From an uncultured Eggerthellaceae bacterium (GTDB taxonomy: Bacteria > Actinomycetota > Coriobacteriia > Coriobacteriales > Eggerthellaceae): DNA of 23,971 bases. The notes beneath the pieces were generated by a model that was given only the letters and a program-made list of their open reading frames with translations, was not told the DNA's origin and did no database searches. Shown in pieces: positions 14,560 through 23,587 of the stretch (the first letter of the stretch is position 1; the number at the start of each line of letters is the position of its first letter). The stretch covers positions 1 through 23,971 of the forward strand of contig CAKUOV010000038.1 of assembly GCA_934670115.1 (NCBI GenBank). The letters run 5' to 3'. Both the position numbers and the translations under genes were made by a program.

Positions 14560-16899
14560 TTAGGCGCGGGGTTTGCGCAGGTGGACAACGGTTGCAATGA
14601 AACGCACGTCTTCGGCACTTTCGGCTGTTTCCACGGCGTAATTGGACTTATACCCTTGCTGAGGCAGCACGTCATGTGCATCGTTGTACTCGGGACGCGC
14701 ATAGCCAATCTTGGCAAGCATGGCCTCGAACTGGCTCTTATACGGTGCCGCCTGAATGCTGTTGCCCAGCTCACGCGCATGCAAAACAACATCTTCATCG
14801 CGCGGCGCATCGGCAACCACGGTCTCGCAAATCAGCAGGCCGCCGGGCTTCATAACCTGGAACATCTGCTGAAAAGCACGTTTGGGATCAAGTGCCAAGT
14901 TCACCACGCTGTTGACGAACACCATGTCACAGCTGTTTTCCTCTACGCCGGCACCCAGCAAGTCTTCCGGATAGCCGTGCAAGAACGTCATGTTGCTCTC
15001 GGGCAGGCCCGTATCGTGCCACGCGCGCTCGGATCGCTGACGCGCCTCTTCCAAATGCTCCTGCGCCCACTCAACGCCAATCACGGAACCCGATTCGCCC
15101 ACGCGCGACGAAAGCTTGAACACGCCCTTGCCGCGGCGGCAGCCAATGTCCAAAACGCGCTTGCCCACCAGGTTATCCGGCAGCGTCATTTTGCACAGCG
15201 ACGCAAACCCGTATTCGAACTGCGCTCCTGAATAGTACTCCGCTAAATCGATGCTATCGCAGGCAGGTTGCGCAGCCTTTCCGCACGTGCACTCTGCCTG
15301 AGCCGCCTGGGGCGCGGGCTCACCCGCAGAAACCGAAGTCGTTTTCGCCTGCTCGCGCACCGCCGGTCGCTTATTGGCCGCACCCTCAAGCATGCTGGCA
15401 TCGATATTCAGCTGCGCCGCGCGCTGCTGCAGCTCGCGCGCATGCTGATCGGTCTGCATGCTTTCGTTGTGAGCATAGTAGCTCTCGTTGCCAAAGTGGT
15501 TGATGAACTGGGATGTTGCCTTGCGCGCCGTGAGCTCGGTCACGAACACAAGCGATTCCCTTCCCTCGGGGAACACGTCATCAACAAACGCGAACGCAGC
15601 ATCGATCTTCGCGCTTGCCGCCTTCATCGCACGCTCGAAATCGCTCACGCACGTGCGGTAATCGCCATGAATCACGGCGAAGGCATCGGGGCCGCTTTCA
15701 ACCCCTGCCAGCGCACAATCGGAAATGAAGCCCTCCAGCGTGTCAATGAAACGACGCACGCGCCGCGCCGCCAGAGTTCCCGCCGTCTTCGCACGCTTCA
15801 AGGCCTCTTTGCGCTCGCGCACCATGGTGCCCAGCACGTCATCCACGCTTGAGCCGCCTTCCACCAGCGGACGGGCATCGCGCAGCGCATCGCGCGTGCG
15901 CGCCAACACGTCTTCGGCCAGCAGCACATCGGAAGCATAGCCCGAAAGCGCATCCAACATAAGGCCCATAAGCGCAAGACGCTCGTCAAACTTGGCATCC
16001 TGAGCGCGTCGTACAATATCTTCGCTCGCTTGACCAGCCAAAATAGACTCAACTTGGTAATCGGAGCGGTACTTGTTGAACAGCAAGTAGTAGGTGGCAA
16101 AGCGGTCGGAAATGTCATCGTCTTGCAGGAACTGCTCGATCAAATCGCGGTCAACTTTCTTGCCCATGCGCTCGAACAGCTTGATGATTTCCGACAAATC
16201 CTCCCAACCGCGCGCCGTCACAAAACGCTTACCCGCCGGCGTGGATACCACGGAATAGAAGTTTTCCTTCTTCAGATCCAAAAACGACAAAACGGCGGGG
16301 TGAATGTCGTGGTCAATGGCGTACGCGCGCCACGCATCAAACGACGGCTCCACCACCACTTTGCGCAGACGGTCAAGCGTGACAATATCGAACTCATGAA
16401 CGCTCTTGTTGTATTCGGGCGGGTTGCCCGCGCACACCACCACCCAGTTATCGGGCACACGATGACGCCCGAACGTCTTGAACTGCAGGAATTGCAGCAT
16501 GCTGGGATACAACGTTTCGGAAACGCAGTTGATTTCGTCCAGGAACAAAACGCCACGTGAAACGCCTGTTTGTTCCATATAATCGTATACGCTGGCTACA
16601 ATCTCGCTCATCGTGTATTCGGAAGCATCGTATTCAGTGCCTTCGTAATTATGATGGACGATAAGCGGCAACCCCAGCGCGCTCTGACGCGTGTGATGCG
16701 TCATAGAGTAGCTGACCAGGCCGATGCCCAGCTCTTGAGCAATCTGCGACATAATGGCAGTCTTGCCAATGCCCGGCGCGCCCAAAAGAAAAACGGGTCG
16801 CTGCTTCGATGGGTCAATGCAGTACATGCCTTCGTCGTCTTTCGCCAAATACGCCTCAACCGTATCTTTTACATGCTGTTTTGCTTGCGCTATATTCAC
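14560..16899 (-). CDS. MoxR-type AAA+ ATPase fused to an ArsM-like SAM methyltransferase
   Basis: From the GTG at 16899 (AAGGAG seven bases upstream) the protein has 779 residues. Residues 1-300 are a MoxR/RavA-like AAA+ module: Walker A GAPGIGKT (40-47), Walker B GVLFLDEIN (116-124), sensor-1 VVVCAGNPP (153-161). A helical region follows (about 300-500), then a linker with a Cys cluster ECTCGKAAQPAC (536-547) and a class I methyltransferase fold with SAM motif VLDIGCRRGKG (582-592) and FQVMKPGGLLICE. The latter resembles ArsM arsenite methyltransferases (NSVVNLALD, DVYA-like ETVVADAP), but the conserved NCVxNL cysteine is serine. MoxR ATPases pair with VWA proteins as chaperone-like remodellers; the VWA gene is 38 bp upstream. 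An alternative ATG at 16986 overlaps that gene and lacks support. Confidence 0.88.
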   Translation of the reverse strand: MNIAQAKQHVKDTVEAYLAKDDEGMYCIDPSKQRPVFLLGAPGIGKTAIMSQIAQELGIGLVSYSMTHHTRQSALGLPLIVHHNYEGTEYDASEYTMSEIVASVYDYMEQTGVSRGVLFLDEINCVSETLYPSMLQFLQFKTFGRHRVPDNWVVVCAGNPPEYNKSVHEFDIVTLDRLRKVVVEPSFDAWRAYAIDHDIHPAVLSFLDLKKENFYSVVSTPAGKRFVTARGWEDLSEIIKLFERMGKKVDRDLIEQFLQDDDISDRFATYYLLFNKYRSDYQVESILAGQASEDIVRRAQDAKFDERLALMGLMLDALSGYASDVLLAEDVLARTRDALRDARPLVEGGSSVDDVLGTMVRERKEALKRAKTAGTLAARRVRRFIDTLEGFISDCALAGVESGPDAFAVIHGDYRTCVSDFERAMKAASAKIDAAFAFVDDVFPEGRESLVFVTELTARKATSQFINHFGNESYYAHNESMQTDQHARELQQRAAQLNIDASMLEGAANKRPAVREQAKTTSVSAGEPAPQAAQAECTCGKAAQPACDSIDLAEYYSGAQFEYGFASLCKMTLPDNLVGKRVLDIGCRRGKGVFKLSSRVGESGSVIGVEWAQEHLEEARQRSERAWHDTGLPESNMTFLHGYPEDLLGAGVEENSCDMVFVNSVVNLALDPKRAFQQMFQVMKPGGLLICETVVADAPRDEDVVLHARELGNSIQAAPYKSQFEAMLAKIGYARPEYNDAHDVLPQQGYKSNYAVETAESAEDVRFIATVVHLRKPRA

Positions 16900-16937
16900 T
16901 GTGCGCTCCTTTTCTTGCCTAAAACGCCCGCTTAAAC

Positions 16938-18947
16938 CTACAACCCGAAAATCTCCTCTTCGTCCATCACGACTTTCATTGCCCACGGGGGAACGTCAAT
17001 GCGCGACGCACCATCATCCATAAACACAAACGCCGTCTCATACGCGGGCGGCGTCGTAGGAAACGTGCCCAGCCCATCAGTGAAGTAGATCAGCCCGCGC
17101 AGATTTTCAAATTCTCCCTGGTCACACAACTCGTTGACATATTCGAAAACAGGGCGGAAATCTGTGCCGCCGAAGCCGAACGCCTGGAACTGCTGGCAAT
17201 ATTTCTCCAGATCCTGCACGTTTTCAATCTTCAAATCCGCTTGTATCTTATTGTCGCACTGGATAAGGTGAATGTTAACTTTATCGCCGAACCCTTCGCT
17301 TTCGCGCAGGATATCGTAGGTGCGCGTCACGAAGTTGCGGATGAGCTCGCCCGAACACGAGCCGGACGTATCCAGCGCAATCACGAATTCGCGCACGCGG
17401 TTGCTTTCCTGGTACTCCAGCGGCTCCACGAGCGGCATGTTCCCATACGTATCCATGCCGTACGTGTAGTAGATGTAGTCGAATTCGTCGTCGTTTATCT
17501 TCATGTCCTCGCCCATGGTGGCGAATTGCCGCAGGAAATCGTGGTAGTTTGCCAAGCGACGGTTCGCAATGACAAGGTTCTGCGAAAGCGCCTTACTGTT
17601 ATCGCCTTTGCCTTGCGAGAATGACTGCAGGTCCATTTCTATTTGCTTCGCAATATCTTCCCACTCCTGACGCTGCTGCTCAAGCTGTTCGCGAAGCTGT
17701 TGCTCCTGGGCAGCGCGCTCGGACTCGTCAGGGTCATCGGGGTCGTCCGCGTCGGCCGCGAAAGAGTCGGAGTCGTCTGCGCTGGCATCGGCGGCTTCGT
17801 TGTTGGGAGCGTCATCTCTGGGCTGAGGCGCACCTTCGCCTTCGGAATCGGAAGCCTCTTCTTCAGCCGATGTGGGTTCCTGGGGCGCCGACCCGCCCGC
17901 AAGTTGCTCATCGCTTTGCTCGGTATCTTCCGCCGTATCGCGCGGCGTCTGCCGCTCGCTTCCCGTTTGCGCGCCACCTTGGTTCGCAGCATCGTCTTCT
18001 TGCTGATCGCCTTGGCTTTCGCTTACAGAAGCGTTTTCTAAGTCATCAAGCGACGTAGCATCGCCTTCGCCGTTGCGCTCTTGCTGGTCGTCCTCAAACG
18101 TATCTTCGGGCTTATCTTGCAACCTATCCGACAAGTTTCGCTTACGAATCCCCTGGTCATCTTCGCTTTTCTGTTCACCTTCGCGACTGTGCCGCACGTT
18201 TGCCCATGCATCGTGGCAATCGCGCTGGAACAGCTGACGCAAATCCCAAACACGTGCAGGATTGAATCCCGCCTGGCGCGCCCGCGCGCCACCTGCCTCG
18301 GCATCGGCGAAAATACGGTAGAGCTTCGCGGGCGAAAGATGCCCCAAATCCTTCTGAATCGCGGCAATCTCTTCGCGCCGCTGCGCGTCGTTGGCACACA
18401 CGCACCGCTGCTCCGTCATTTCCAGCGCAATGGACTCAACCACCACGTCACACGCAAGCGACCACGCCGCCGCATTGATGTGCTCTTCATCAAGCGGATG
18501 GCGAAACACGCAATGCAGCAGCAGATGAAGGTAGTCGCGCGTAATCTCATTCATGCCCTCTTGAAAGCGCGCGATGGTGTAAAGCGGGCTTACCACCAGC
18601 TGTTTTCCATCGGTGGCCAGCGCCATGGGATGACTGCTTACCACCGTTGGCATCTTCCATAGCGCCGTGTTCAGAAAGCGAAACGCCATCATGAGCTTCA
18701 TGCGCGCCTCGCCAACAACGTCAAGCGCCAAGGCGTTGATGACGTCATCGTACGTAGGCCCGTCATAGGCGGGCTGATTCTCGCCAGCAGGTTGACCTGG
18801 GAGCGACGTCCCAGCGAACGCTTGACCCGCCTGCAACGACTGACCCGCAGGCGCCTGACCCGCACCTTGCCGCGGCCCCAGCCCCACATACTGCTGATGC
18901 GCCTCTACCGGCAACGAGAAATGCAGTGTTTCGTTTTCATGCGCCAT
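16938..18947 (-). CDS. VWA-domain protein of the DUF2201 type (MoxR partner)
   Basis: The 669-residue protein has a metallopeptidase-like N-terminal domain (about 65-255), a long acidic low-complexity linker (about 259-415, rich in Asp, Glu, Ser, Gln), a coiled segment (410-440) and a C-terminal VWA fold. The MIDAS metal site is intact: DTSGS (526-530), Thr595 in FGGTDF and Asp624 in YFTDG. In the N-terminal domain the segment DYLHLLLHCVFRH (138-150) sits where the family usually has an HExxH-like motif; the glutamate is not there, so zinc hydrolysis is doubtful. Such proteins act with MoxR AAA+ ATPases encoded next door, as here. The ATG at 18947 has a modest AAGG upstream; the gap to the preceding gene is 67 bp. 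Confidence 0.87.
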   Translation of the reverse strand: MAHENETLHFSLPVEAHQQYVGLGPRQGAGQAPAGQSLQAGQAFAGTSLPGQPAGENQPAYDGPTYDDVINALALDVVGEARMKLMMAFRFLNTALWKMPTVVSSHPMALATDGKQLVVSPLYTIARFQEGMNEITRDYLHLLLHCVFRHPLDEEHINAAAWSLACDVVVESIALEMTEQRCVCANDAQRREEIAAIQKDLGHLSPAKLYRIFADAEAGGARARQAGFNPARVWDLRQLFQRDCHDAWANVRHSREGEQKSEDDQGIRKRNLSDRLQDKPEDTFEDDQQERNGEGDATSLDDLENASVSESQGDQQEDDAANQGGAQTGSERQTPRDTAEDTEQSDEQLAGGSAPQEPTSAEEEASDSEGEGAPQPRDDAPNNEAADASADDSDSFAADADDPDDPDESERAAQEQQLREQLEQQRQEWEDIAKQIEMDLQSFSQGKGDNSKALSQNLVIANRRLANYHDFLRQFATMGEDMKINDDEFDYIYYTYGMDTYGNMPLVEPLEYQESNRVREFVIALDTSGSCSGELIRNFVTRTYDILRESEGFGDKVNIHLIQCDNKIQADLKIENVQDLEKYCQQFQAFGFGGTDFRPVFEYVNELCDQGEFENLRGLIYFTDGLGTFPTTPPAYETAFVFMDDGASRIDVPPWAMKVVMDEEEIFGL

Positions 18948-19014
18948 ATACGCCGCCTTACCAATCGAATCCCCTACCAGGAATACGCCGTCTTTGTGCT
19001 TCGCCCGTAAGTGC

Positions 19015-22000
19015 CTATAAATCGAACTCCGACATCACATCGTAGCCGAAAAAGCGCCGCCGCAACTCGAACAAATGGCTTGTCACTTCTACGTTATCAA
19101 CGTTTCCCGCAACGTCAATCATCTCAACCACATTCTCTTTCGTGATGAATTCCAAAGAAAAGAGCTGATCAAAGCCTTGCAGGTAATTATTTCGCGCGAA
19201 GATGCGCACTACTTCGCCCAATCGCCGCGCAATCATCGGCTCGAAACGGGTTCGTGATTCCTCCCCCAAGAAAAGCGGATCGCTCAAGCGTCCCAGTGCG
19301 TATGCCATTGAACGCAACGTGCTGGGACACCAATACATCGCCTCGTCGGAACATCTCAGGGCAGCAGCAGCGTCCCACGCGCCTGCCTCAAGCTGCGAAG
19401 AAGTTTGCGTTGCCGACCCCCCTTCGTCTGCCGCGGACGCATTGCCCGTAAGAGCCTGAACAAGAGACGACAGACCGGGAGCCCGATTGTGGGACAAAGA
19501 CGGCAAGCAAGTCTCATCCTTGTCGTTGTCGGGCGAGCCACCCCACATCATCCGGGAGAAACCGTGTTCGTTGAACCCGGCGCCTGGCAGGTAATTACGC
19601 GAAGTGAACGATTGTCGCAGCGCATCACGCCCCGTTGAGTTATTCGGGTATTGCAGCACAATACGACGATGCCCCTGAAGAGGCTGCTTGTTCAGATTCA
19701 CGGTCACCGTATGCGGAATCTGCGTGTTCAAAAAGCAGTTCGTGCCGTAAAACGCAATGCCGTCATGCGTCTCAATTGACTCCAGATTATCAACGTTTAC
19801 CAGGCAAAACGCTCGGACTTCCGTTGCGCAATCGGGAATATGCACGTGCCTGTCTTCCCCACAATACATGATTGCCGCAACGCCGCCCGATGCAAGGCGC
19901 TGACAAAGAAACTGATTATCGAAGAAAAACGTCGGGCATTGCGGATCAAGTTCCACCTGGGCAATCAAACGCGGCGGCACAAATCCGGTCCCTTCGCGCA
20001 CGACAAGCGCATTTTTTCCCAAGCGTTCCATGGTGACGGGAAGGTACAACGTTTGCAGCGCCGTGCCGGAAAACGCACCGTTTCCAATGCTGCGCAACGC
20101 CGGAGACCCTTCCAAGCGCGCAAGCGACGAGCAGCCCGAAAATGCCTGCGCGCCAATATCCTGAAGCGAAGCAGGCAGCTCAACTGACACAAGATTCGCC
20201 TGACGTGCGAAGGCGCCGGGCGCGATGGCCCTGGTGCGCGGATCAAGAGCGTACTCCTTTGCGCTGCTGTTCAGAAGCTCCACGAAAATCAAACCCTGTT
20301 CCGTGCGTTGATACAAGCCTTGCTGGTCATCAATAAGAAAATGCGCGTTACCAGGCGCTATGCGCACTTCGGGAAGAAACTTCTCACTGCCGTCTTCGCA
20401 AACGACCACGTGCGGAGTGCCGCAAAAACGCCCACCCAAGGCTTGCAGCGAGGCCGGCAGCTCAATTTCGCGCAATGCCGTGTTTGCGAACGCTTCTTCA
20501 TCTATTGCATGCAGCCCTTCGTTCAAGCGCACTTCCTGCAGCTGCTCGCACAGCGCGAAAGCGCGGCGCTCGATCGCACGCAACGACACAGGCGCCGTAA
20601 ACGAGCGCAATCCCGAACGGAAGAACGCAAACGGCTCAATCACGCCCACGCTTTCAGGCAGCTCCACCGAAAGCAAGTCTTCCCTGTTCGCGAATGCTTT
20701 ATGGCAGATGCGCGGACAGCCCTTCCTGACCCGATAATGGGACACGTTAACCGCAAGCGACAGCAGCGCTCCATCGCTTTTGCGGTAAATGCCCTGGCCA
20801 TCGGTAGAAAGCCACGGGTTATGGGGGTCAATTTCCACCCGCTCGAGCGTTGTATCCGCAAACGTTCCTTGGGCAATATCGCGCGTATTTCGGCCAATGC
20901 GCAGCACGCGGATGCTAGTCGAGCGGAAAAGTCCCATGGGCACGCGCGCGAGCATTGCGGGCAACTGCAGCGTTTCTATCCGGGAAAGCGATGAGATCAG
21001 CGCCGCATCAAGCGATGCCATGGCATCGGGCAAAACGAGCGTCTCAATGCTGGGAAGCCGCCGCAAAAGCCCCGCTTGAGCGCGACGAACACCTGCCGGA
21101 AGCGCCAGGGTGCGCAGGCTGCTGACTCCCAAAAGCGCGCGCGAATCTATTTCAGATACAAGTTGTCCTTCGACATATGCATCACATATCACCTGGTCAG
21201 CAGTGTTTTCGCAGCTCATCATGCGCAGTGTGCCATCGGCAAGCTCGCGATACGTAAAGCGCGCACCCGTGTTGTCGGTGTACGTTTTTTCGACAACGGT
21301 GGCACGTGCGGCAGTCGTGTCGTCCGCCGCTGCGCTTGCCACCTGCGCGTCTACTGCATCCGTTGCGCCTGCTGCCGCAACCGTCGCACTCGCCACCGCG
21401 TCTTTGGCGGCACCCAGCGCGCCAGCAGAAACATTGCCGGCAGCACCACCAGGGTCGGAGTCGTCCGAAGATGCCTCGCTGTCCGTTTTCCGCGATTCGG
21501 CGAAACGAGCCCCCTTACTACTGCGCCCCTGGCAAGGAATGGCCGTTATCCCTGGCGTACTCACGTCGCGTGCATATGCCTGCAAGTCAAGGGGACTCAA
21601 GTCGCGCGCAACCGCTTCGGCAACGCGAATGCCATCAACCGCAGCGCTCATGATGCCACCCGCATAACCGGCTCCTTCGCCGCAAGGATACACGCCTGCT
21701 GCAGCCACTTCGCCGTTATTGAAAAACGCCTGAAGCGAACCGCTATCGCGCACCAAGCGAACAGGGCTTGAACTGCGCGTTTCCACGGCAGTCATAACGG
21801 CGTTGTCGCTGGCAAACCCCTTGATTCGACGGTCAAATTGGGGAAGCGCCTGCTCCAAGGATTGCGCCACGAAATCGGGCAGGCATTCATGCAGATCGCT
21901 CCACGCAACGCCGCGCGCGTACGTGGGCGTTACCGGTGCGCAGGACACATGCTCGCCTTTGTGCGCGGGAGTCTTTTTCGACTTCCTTGCCTGCGATGCA

Positions 22001-23370
22001 CGCAGGAAATCACCTACGCGCTGGGCAGGTGCCGCATACGGTGCTCCCCCGTTTTTCTGCGCCAGCTGGTAAGCGGCTTGCTCCAGGTCGCGTTGGAACG
22101 CCACACCCGCCAGGGGGTCCGTTCCCGGGAAATCGGCAGGCTCAACGCTCACCAGAACGGCGCTGTTCGCATTTTCGCCATCGCGCGCGTGCACGCTCAT
22201 GCCGTTGACCACCACGCCGCCCTCTTCGCTGGCAGCCGCCACCACCTGACCACCCGGGCACATGCAAAACGTGTACACGCCGCGTCCGTTCGGCAGGTGC
22301 GCCGACAACTTGTAGTCAGCGGCACCCAATGCGGGATGATCCGCGAAATCACCGTACTGCGCCTGGTTGATCATGCGTTGCGGATGCTCGATGCGCACGC
22401 CCACCGAGAACGGTTTACGTTCCATGAACAGACCTTTTTCCTGCAGCAGCGCAAACGTGTCGCGCGCAGAATGACCGCACGCCAAGATAACGGCCGAAGC
22501 GGGGATGCTCTGACGCGTGTCGCGCACCATATCTTCCAACACGACACTCGTAAGCACGTTGTCGCAAAACTCCAGGTCAACCAACTGGCAATTGAAATGC
22601 ACTTCACCGCCGTGCTGGATAATCTGCTCGCGCAGCGTTTTTACCACGGCACGCAGCTTATCGGTGCCAATATGGGGTTTTGCATCAACCAGAATCTCTT
22701 CCGGCGCCCCCGCCTGGGCAAACCACTCCAGAACCGTCTTTGTAAGCGGGTTTTTCGTATTCGTGGTCAGCTTGCCATCGGAAAACGTGCCGGCGCCACC
22801 TTCGCCAAATTGGATGTTTGTCGAAGGATTAAGCTCGCCCGTTTTCTCGAAGTGCTCCACCGCGGCAACGCGCTCATCCACACTTGCACCGCGCTCTACC
22901 AGCAACGGACGCAAACCCGCGCGCGCCAAATAAAGCGCTGCGAACAGACCCGCCGGACCCGAGCCCACCACCACGGGTCGCTCGTAATCCTGCGGAAGCA
23001 GCGATTCCGGCAAGCTGGAAACAACAAATTTCGAGACGGGGACGCTCGCTTTCACATCGCTTCCTGCGCGCATATCGAACATGGAAGCAGGACCGCGACG
23101 CTCGTTGATGACAATCGCGGAATCCGTTTTAACGTTTGCCTGGTAGATAAGCGCCATCTCCTGGCTTTCCGAGGTAAGCGCGACCGCCAGCGTCATAACG
23201 AAATGGACGGCACTCTTCTTGCGCGCGTCCACGCTTTTCTTCAGGATGCGCACCGTATCGATGCATTCAACCGGCACCTTCAGCTTATCCGCCACCGCCT
23301 GGAACAACACGTGCTTGCCCTGCGGAAGCGCCCCATCTAGAGGAACGGAAACATTGCTTACCTCAAGCAT
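19015..23370 (-). CDS. FAD-dependent oxidoreductase fused to a BspA-like leucine-rich repeat protein
   Basis: One 1451-residue frame. Residues 1-about 608 form a complete uncharacterised FAD-dependent dehydrogenase (COG2509-like): dinucleotide fold VVVGSGPAGLFAALYLARAG (133-152), NIQFGEGGAGTFSDGKL (185-201), CGHSARDTF (298-306) and the C-terminal FAD contact YPCGEGAGYAGGI (561-573). A Ser/Ala/Asp-rich linker follows (about 612-692). Residues about 735-1230 are BspA-like LRR_5 repeats (units such as LLSVELPESVGVIEPFAF and LVSVELPASLQDIGAQAF). The C-terminus (about 1330-1451) is helical and unrecognised. No signal peptide is seen, so the LRR part is cytoplasmic. The ATG at 23370 has AAGGTGG upstream. 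It heads the putative operon with the VWA and AAA genes. Alternative view: a recent read-through fusion of two adjacent genes. Confidence 0.9.
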   Translation of the reverse strand: MLEVSNVSVPLDGALPQGKHVLFQAVADKLKVPVECIDTVRILKKSVDARKKSAVHFVMTLAVALTSESQEMALIYQANVKTDSAIVINERRGPASMFDMRAGSDVKASVPVSKFVVSSLPESLLPQDYERPVVVGSGPAGLFAALYLARAGLRPLLVERGASVDERVAAVEHFEKTGELNPSTNIQFGEGGAGTFSDGKLTTNTKNPLTKTVLEWFAQAGAPEEILVDAKPHIGTDKLRAVVKTLREQIIQHGGEVHFNCQLVDLEFCDNVLTSVVLEDMVRDTRQSIPASAVILACGHSARDTFALLQEKGLFMERKPFSVGVRIEHPQRMINQAQYGDFADHPALGAADYKLSAHLPNGRGVYTFCMCPGGQVVAAASEEGGVVVNGMSVHARDGENANSAVLVSVEPADFPGTDPLAGVAFQRDLEQAAYQLAQKNGGAPYAAPAQRVGDFLRASQARKSKKTPAHKGEHVSCAPVTPTYARGVAWSDLHECLPDFVAQSLEQALPQFDRRIKGFASDNAVMTAVETRSSSPVRLVRDSGSLQAFFNNGEVAAAGVYPCGEGAGYAGGIMSAAVDGIRVAEAVARDLSPLDLQAYARDVSTPGITAIPCQGRSSKGARFAESRKTDSEASSDDSDPGGAAGNVSAGALGAAKDAVASATVAAAGATDAVDAQVASAAADDTTAARATVVEKTYTDNTGARFTYRELADGTLRMMSCENTADQVICDAYVEGQLVSEIDSRALLGVSSLRTLALPAGVRRAQAGLLRRLPSIETLVLPDAMASLDAALISSLSRIETLQLPAMLARVPMGLFRSTSIRVLRIGRNTRDIAQGTFADTTLERVEIDPHNPWLSTDGQGIYRKSDGALLSLAVNVSHYRVRKGCPRICHKAFANREDLLSVELPESVGVIEPFAFFRSGLRSFTAPVSLRAIERRAFALCEQLQEVRLNEGLHAIDEEAFANTALREIELPASLQALGGRFCGTPHVVVCEDGSEKFLPEVRIAPGNAHFLIDDQQGLYQRTEQGLIFVELLNSSAKEYALDPRTRAIAPGAFARQANLVSVELPASLQDIGAQAFSGCSSLARLEGSPALRSIGNGAFSGTALQTLYLPVTMERLGKNALVVREGTGFVPPRLIAQVELDPQCPTFFFDNQFLCQRLASGGVAAIMYCGEDRHVHIPDCATEVRAFCLVNVDNLESIETHDGIAFYGTNCFLNTQIPHTVTVNLNKQPLQGHRRIVLQYPNNSTGRDALRQSFTSRNYLPGAGFNEHGFSRMMWGGSPDNDKDETCLPSLSHNRAPGLSSLVQALTGNASAADEGGSATQTSSQLEAGAWDAAAALRCSDEAMYWCPSTLRSMAYALGRLSDPLFLGEESRTRFEPMIARRLGEVVRIFARNNYLQGFDQLFSLEFITKENVVEMIDVAGNVDNVEVTSHLFELRRRFFGYDVMSEFDL

Positions 23371-23404
23371 TGCCCCACCTTACTCACTCAAAACCAACAT
23401 CCAT

Positions 23405-23435
23405 TGTTGACAAATTACCCCACCTTTTGTCAACA
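23405..23435 (-). repeat. 31-bp palindromic interspersed repeat, copy 3
   Basis: It is identical over 31 bp to the copy at 1218 but in the opposite orientation (core AGGTGGGGTAA read on minus). It lies 34 bp upstream of the FAD-LRR start and 150 bp past the uvrB stop, so it may sit in the 5' leader of that gene or at the end of the uvrB transcript. Each arm contains TTGACA, but no -10 is found at a suitable distance. Confidence 0.85.
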
Positions 23436-23587
23436 TTTCGCCCGCGCGAAGCGACATCGCCAGTCACAGCCACGGTCGCAGCGCGTTTCTCCTGGTCACA
23501 CTATCGGGAGCAAGTCGCACCCCACGCGGCAGCAGCCGACAATCGCACCGCCAGTACCAGCCGCAACCGTTCCCGCCGCCCGCCGGC

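Noticed and set aside
1218..23435. The three 31-bp palindromic repeats as a CRISPR array
   Set aside because: They are kilobases apart, in both orientations and without cas genes, so they are interspersed repeats.
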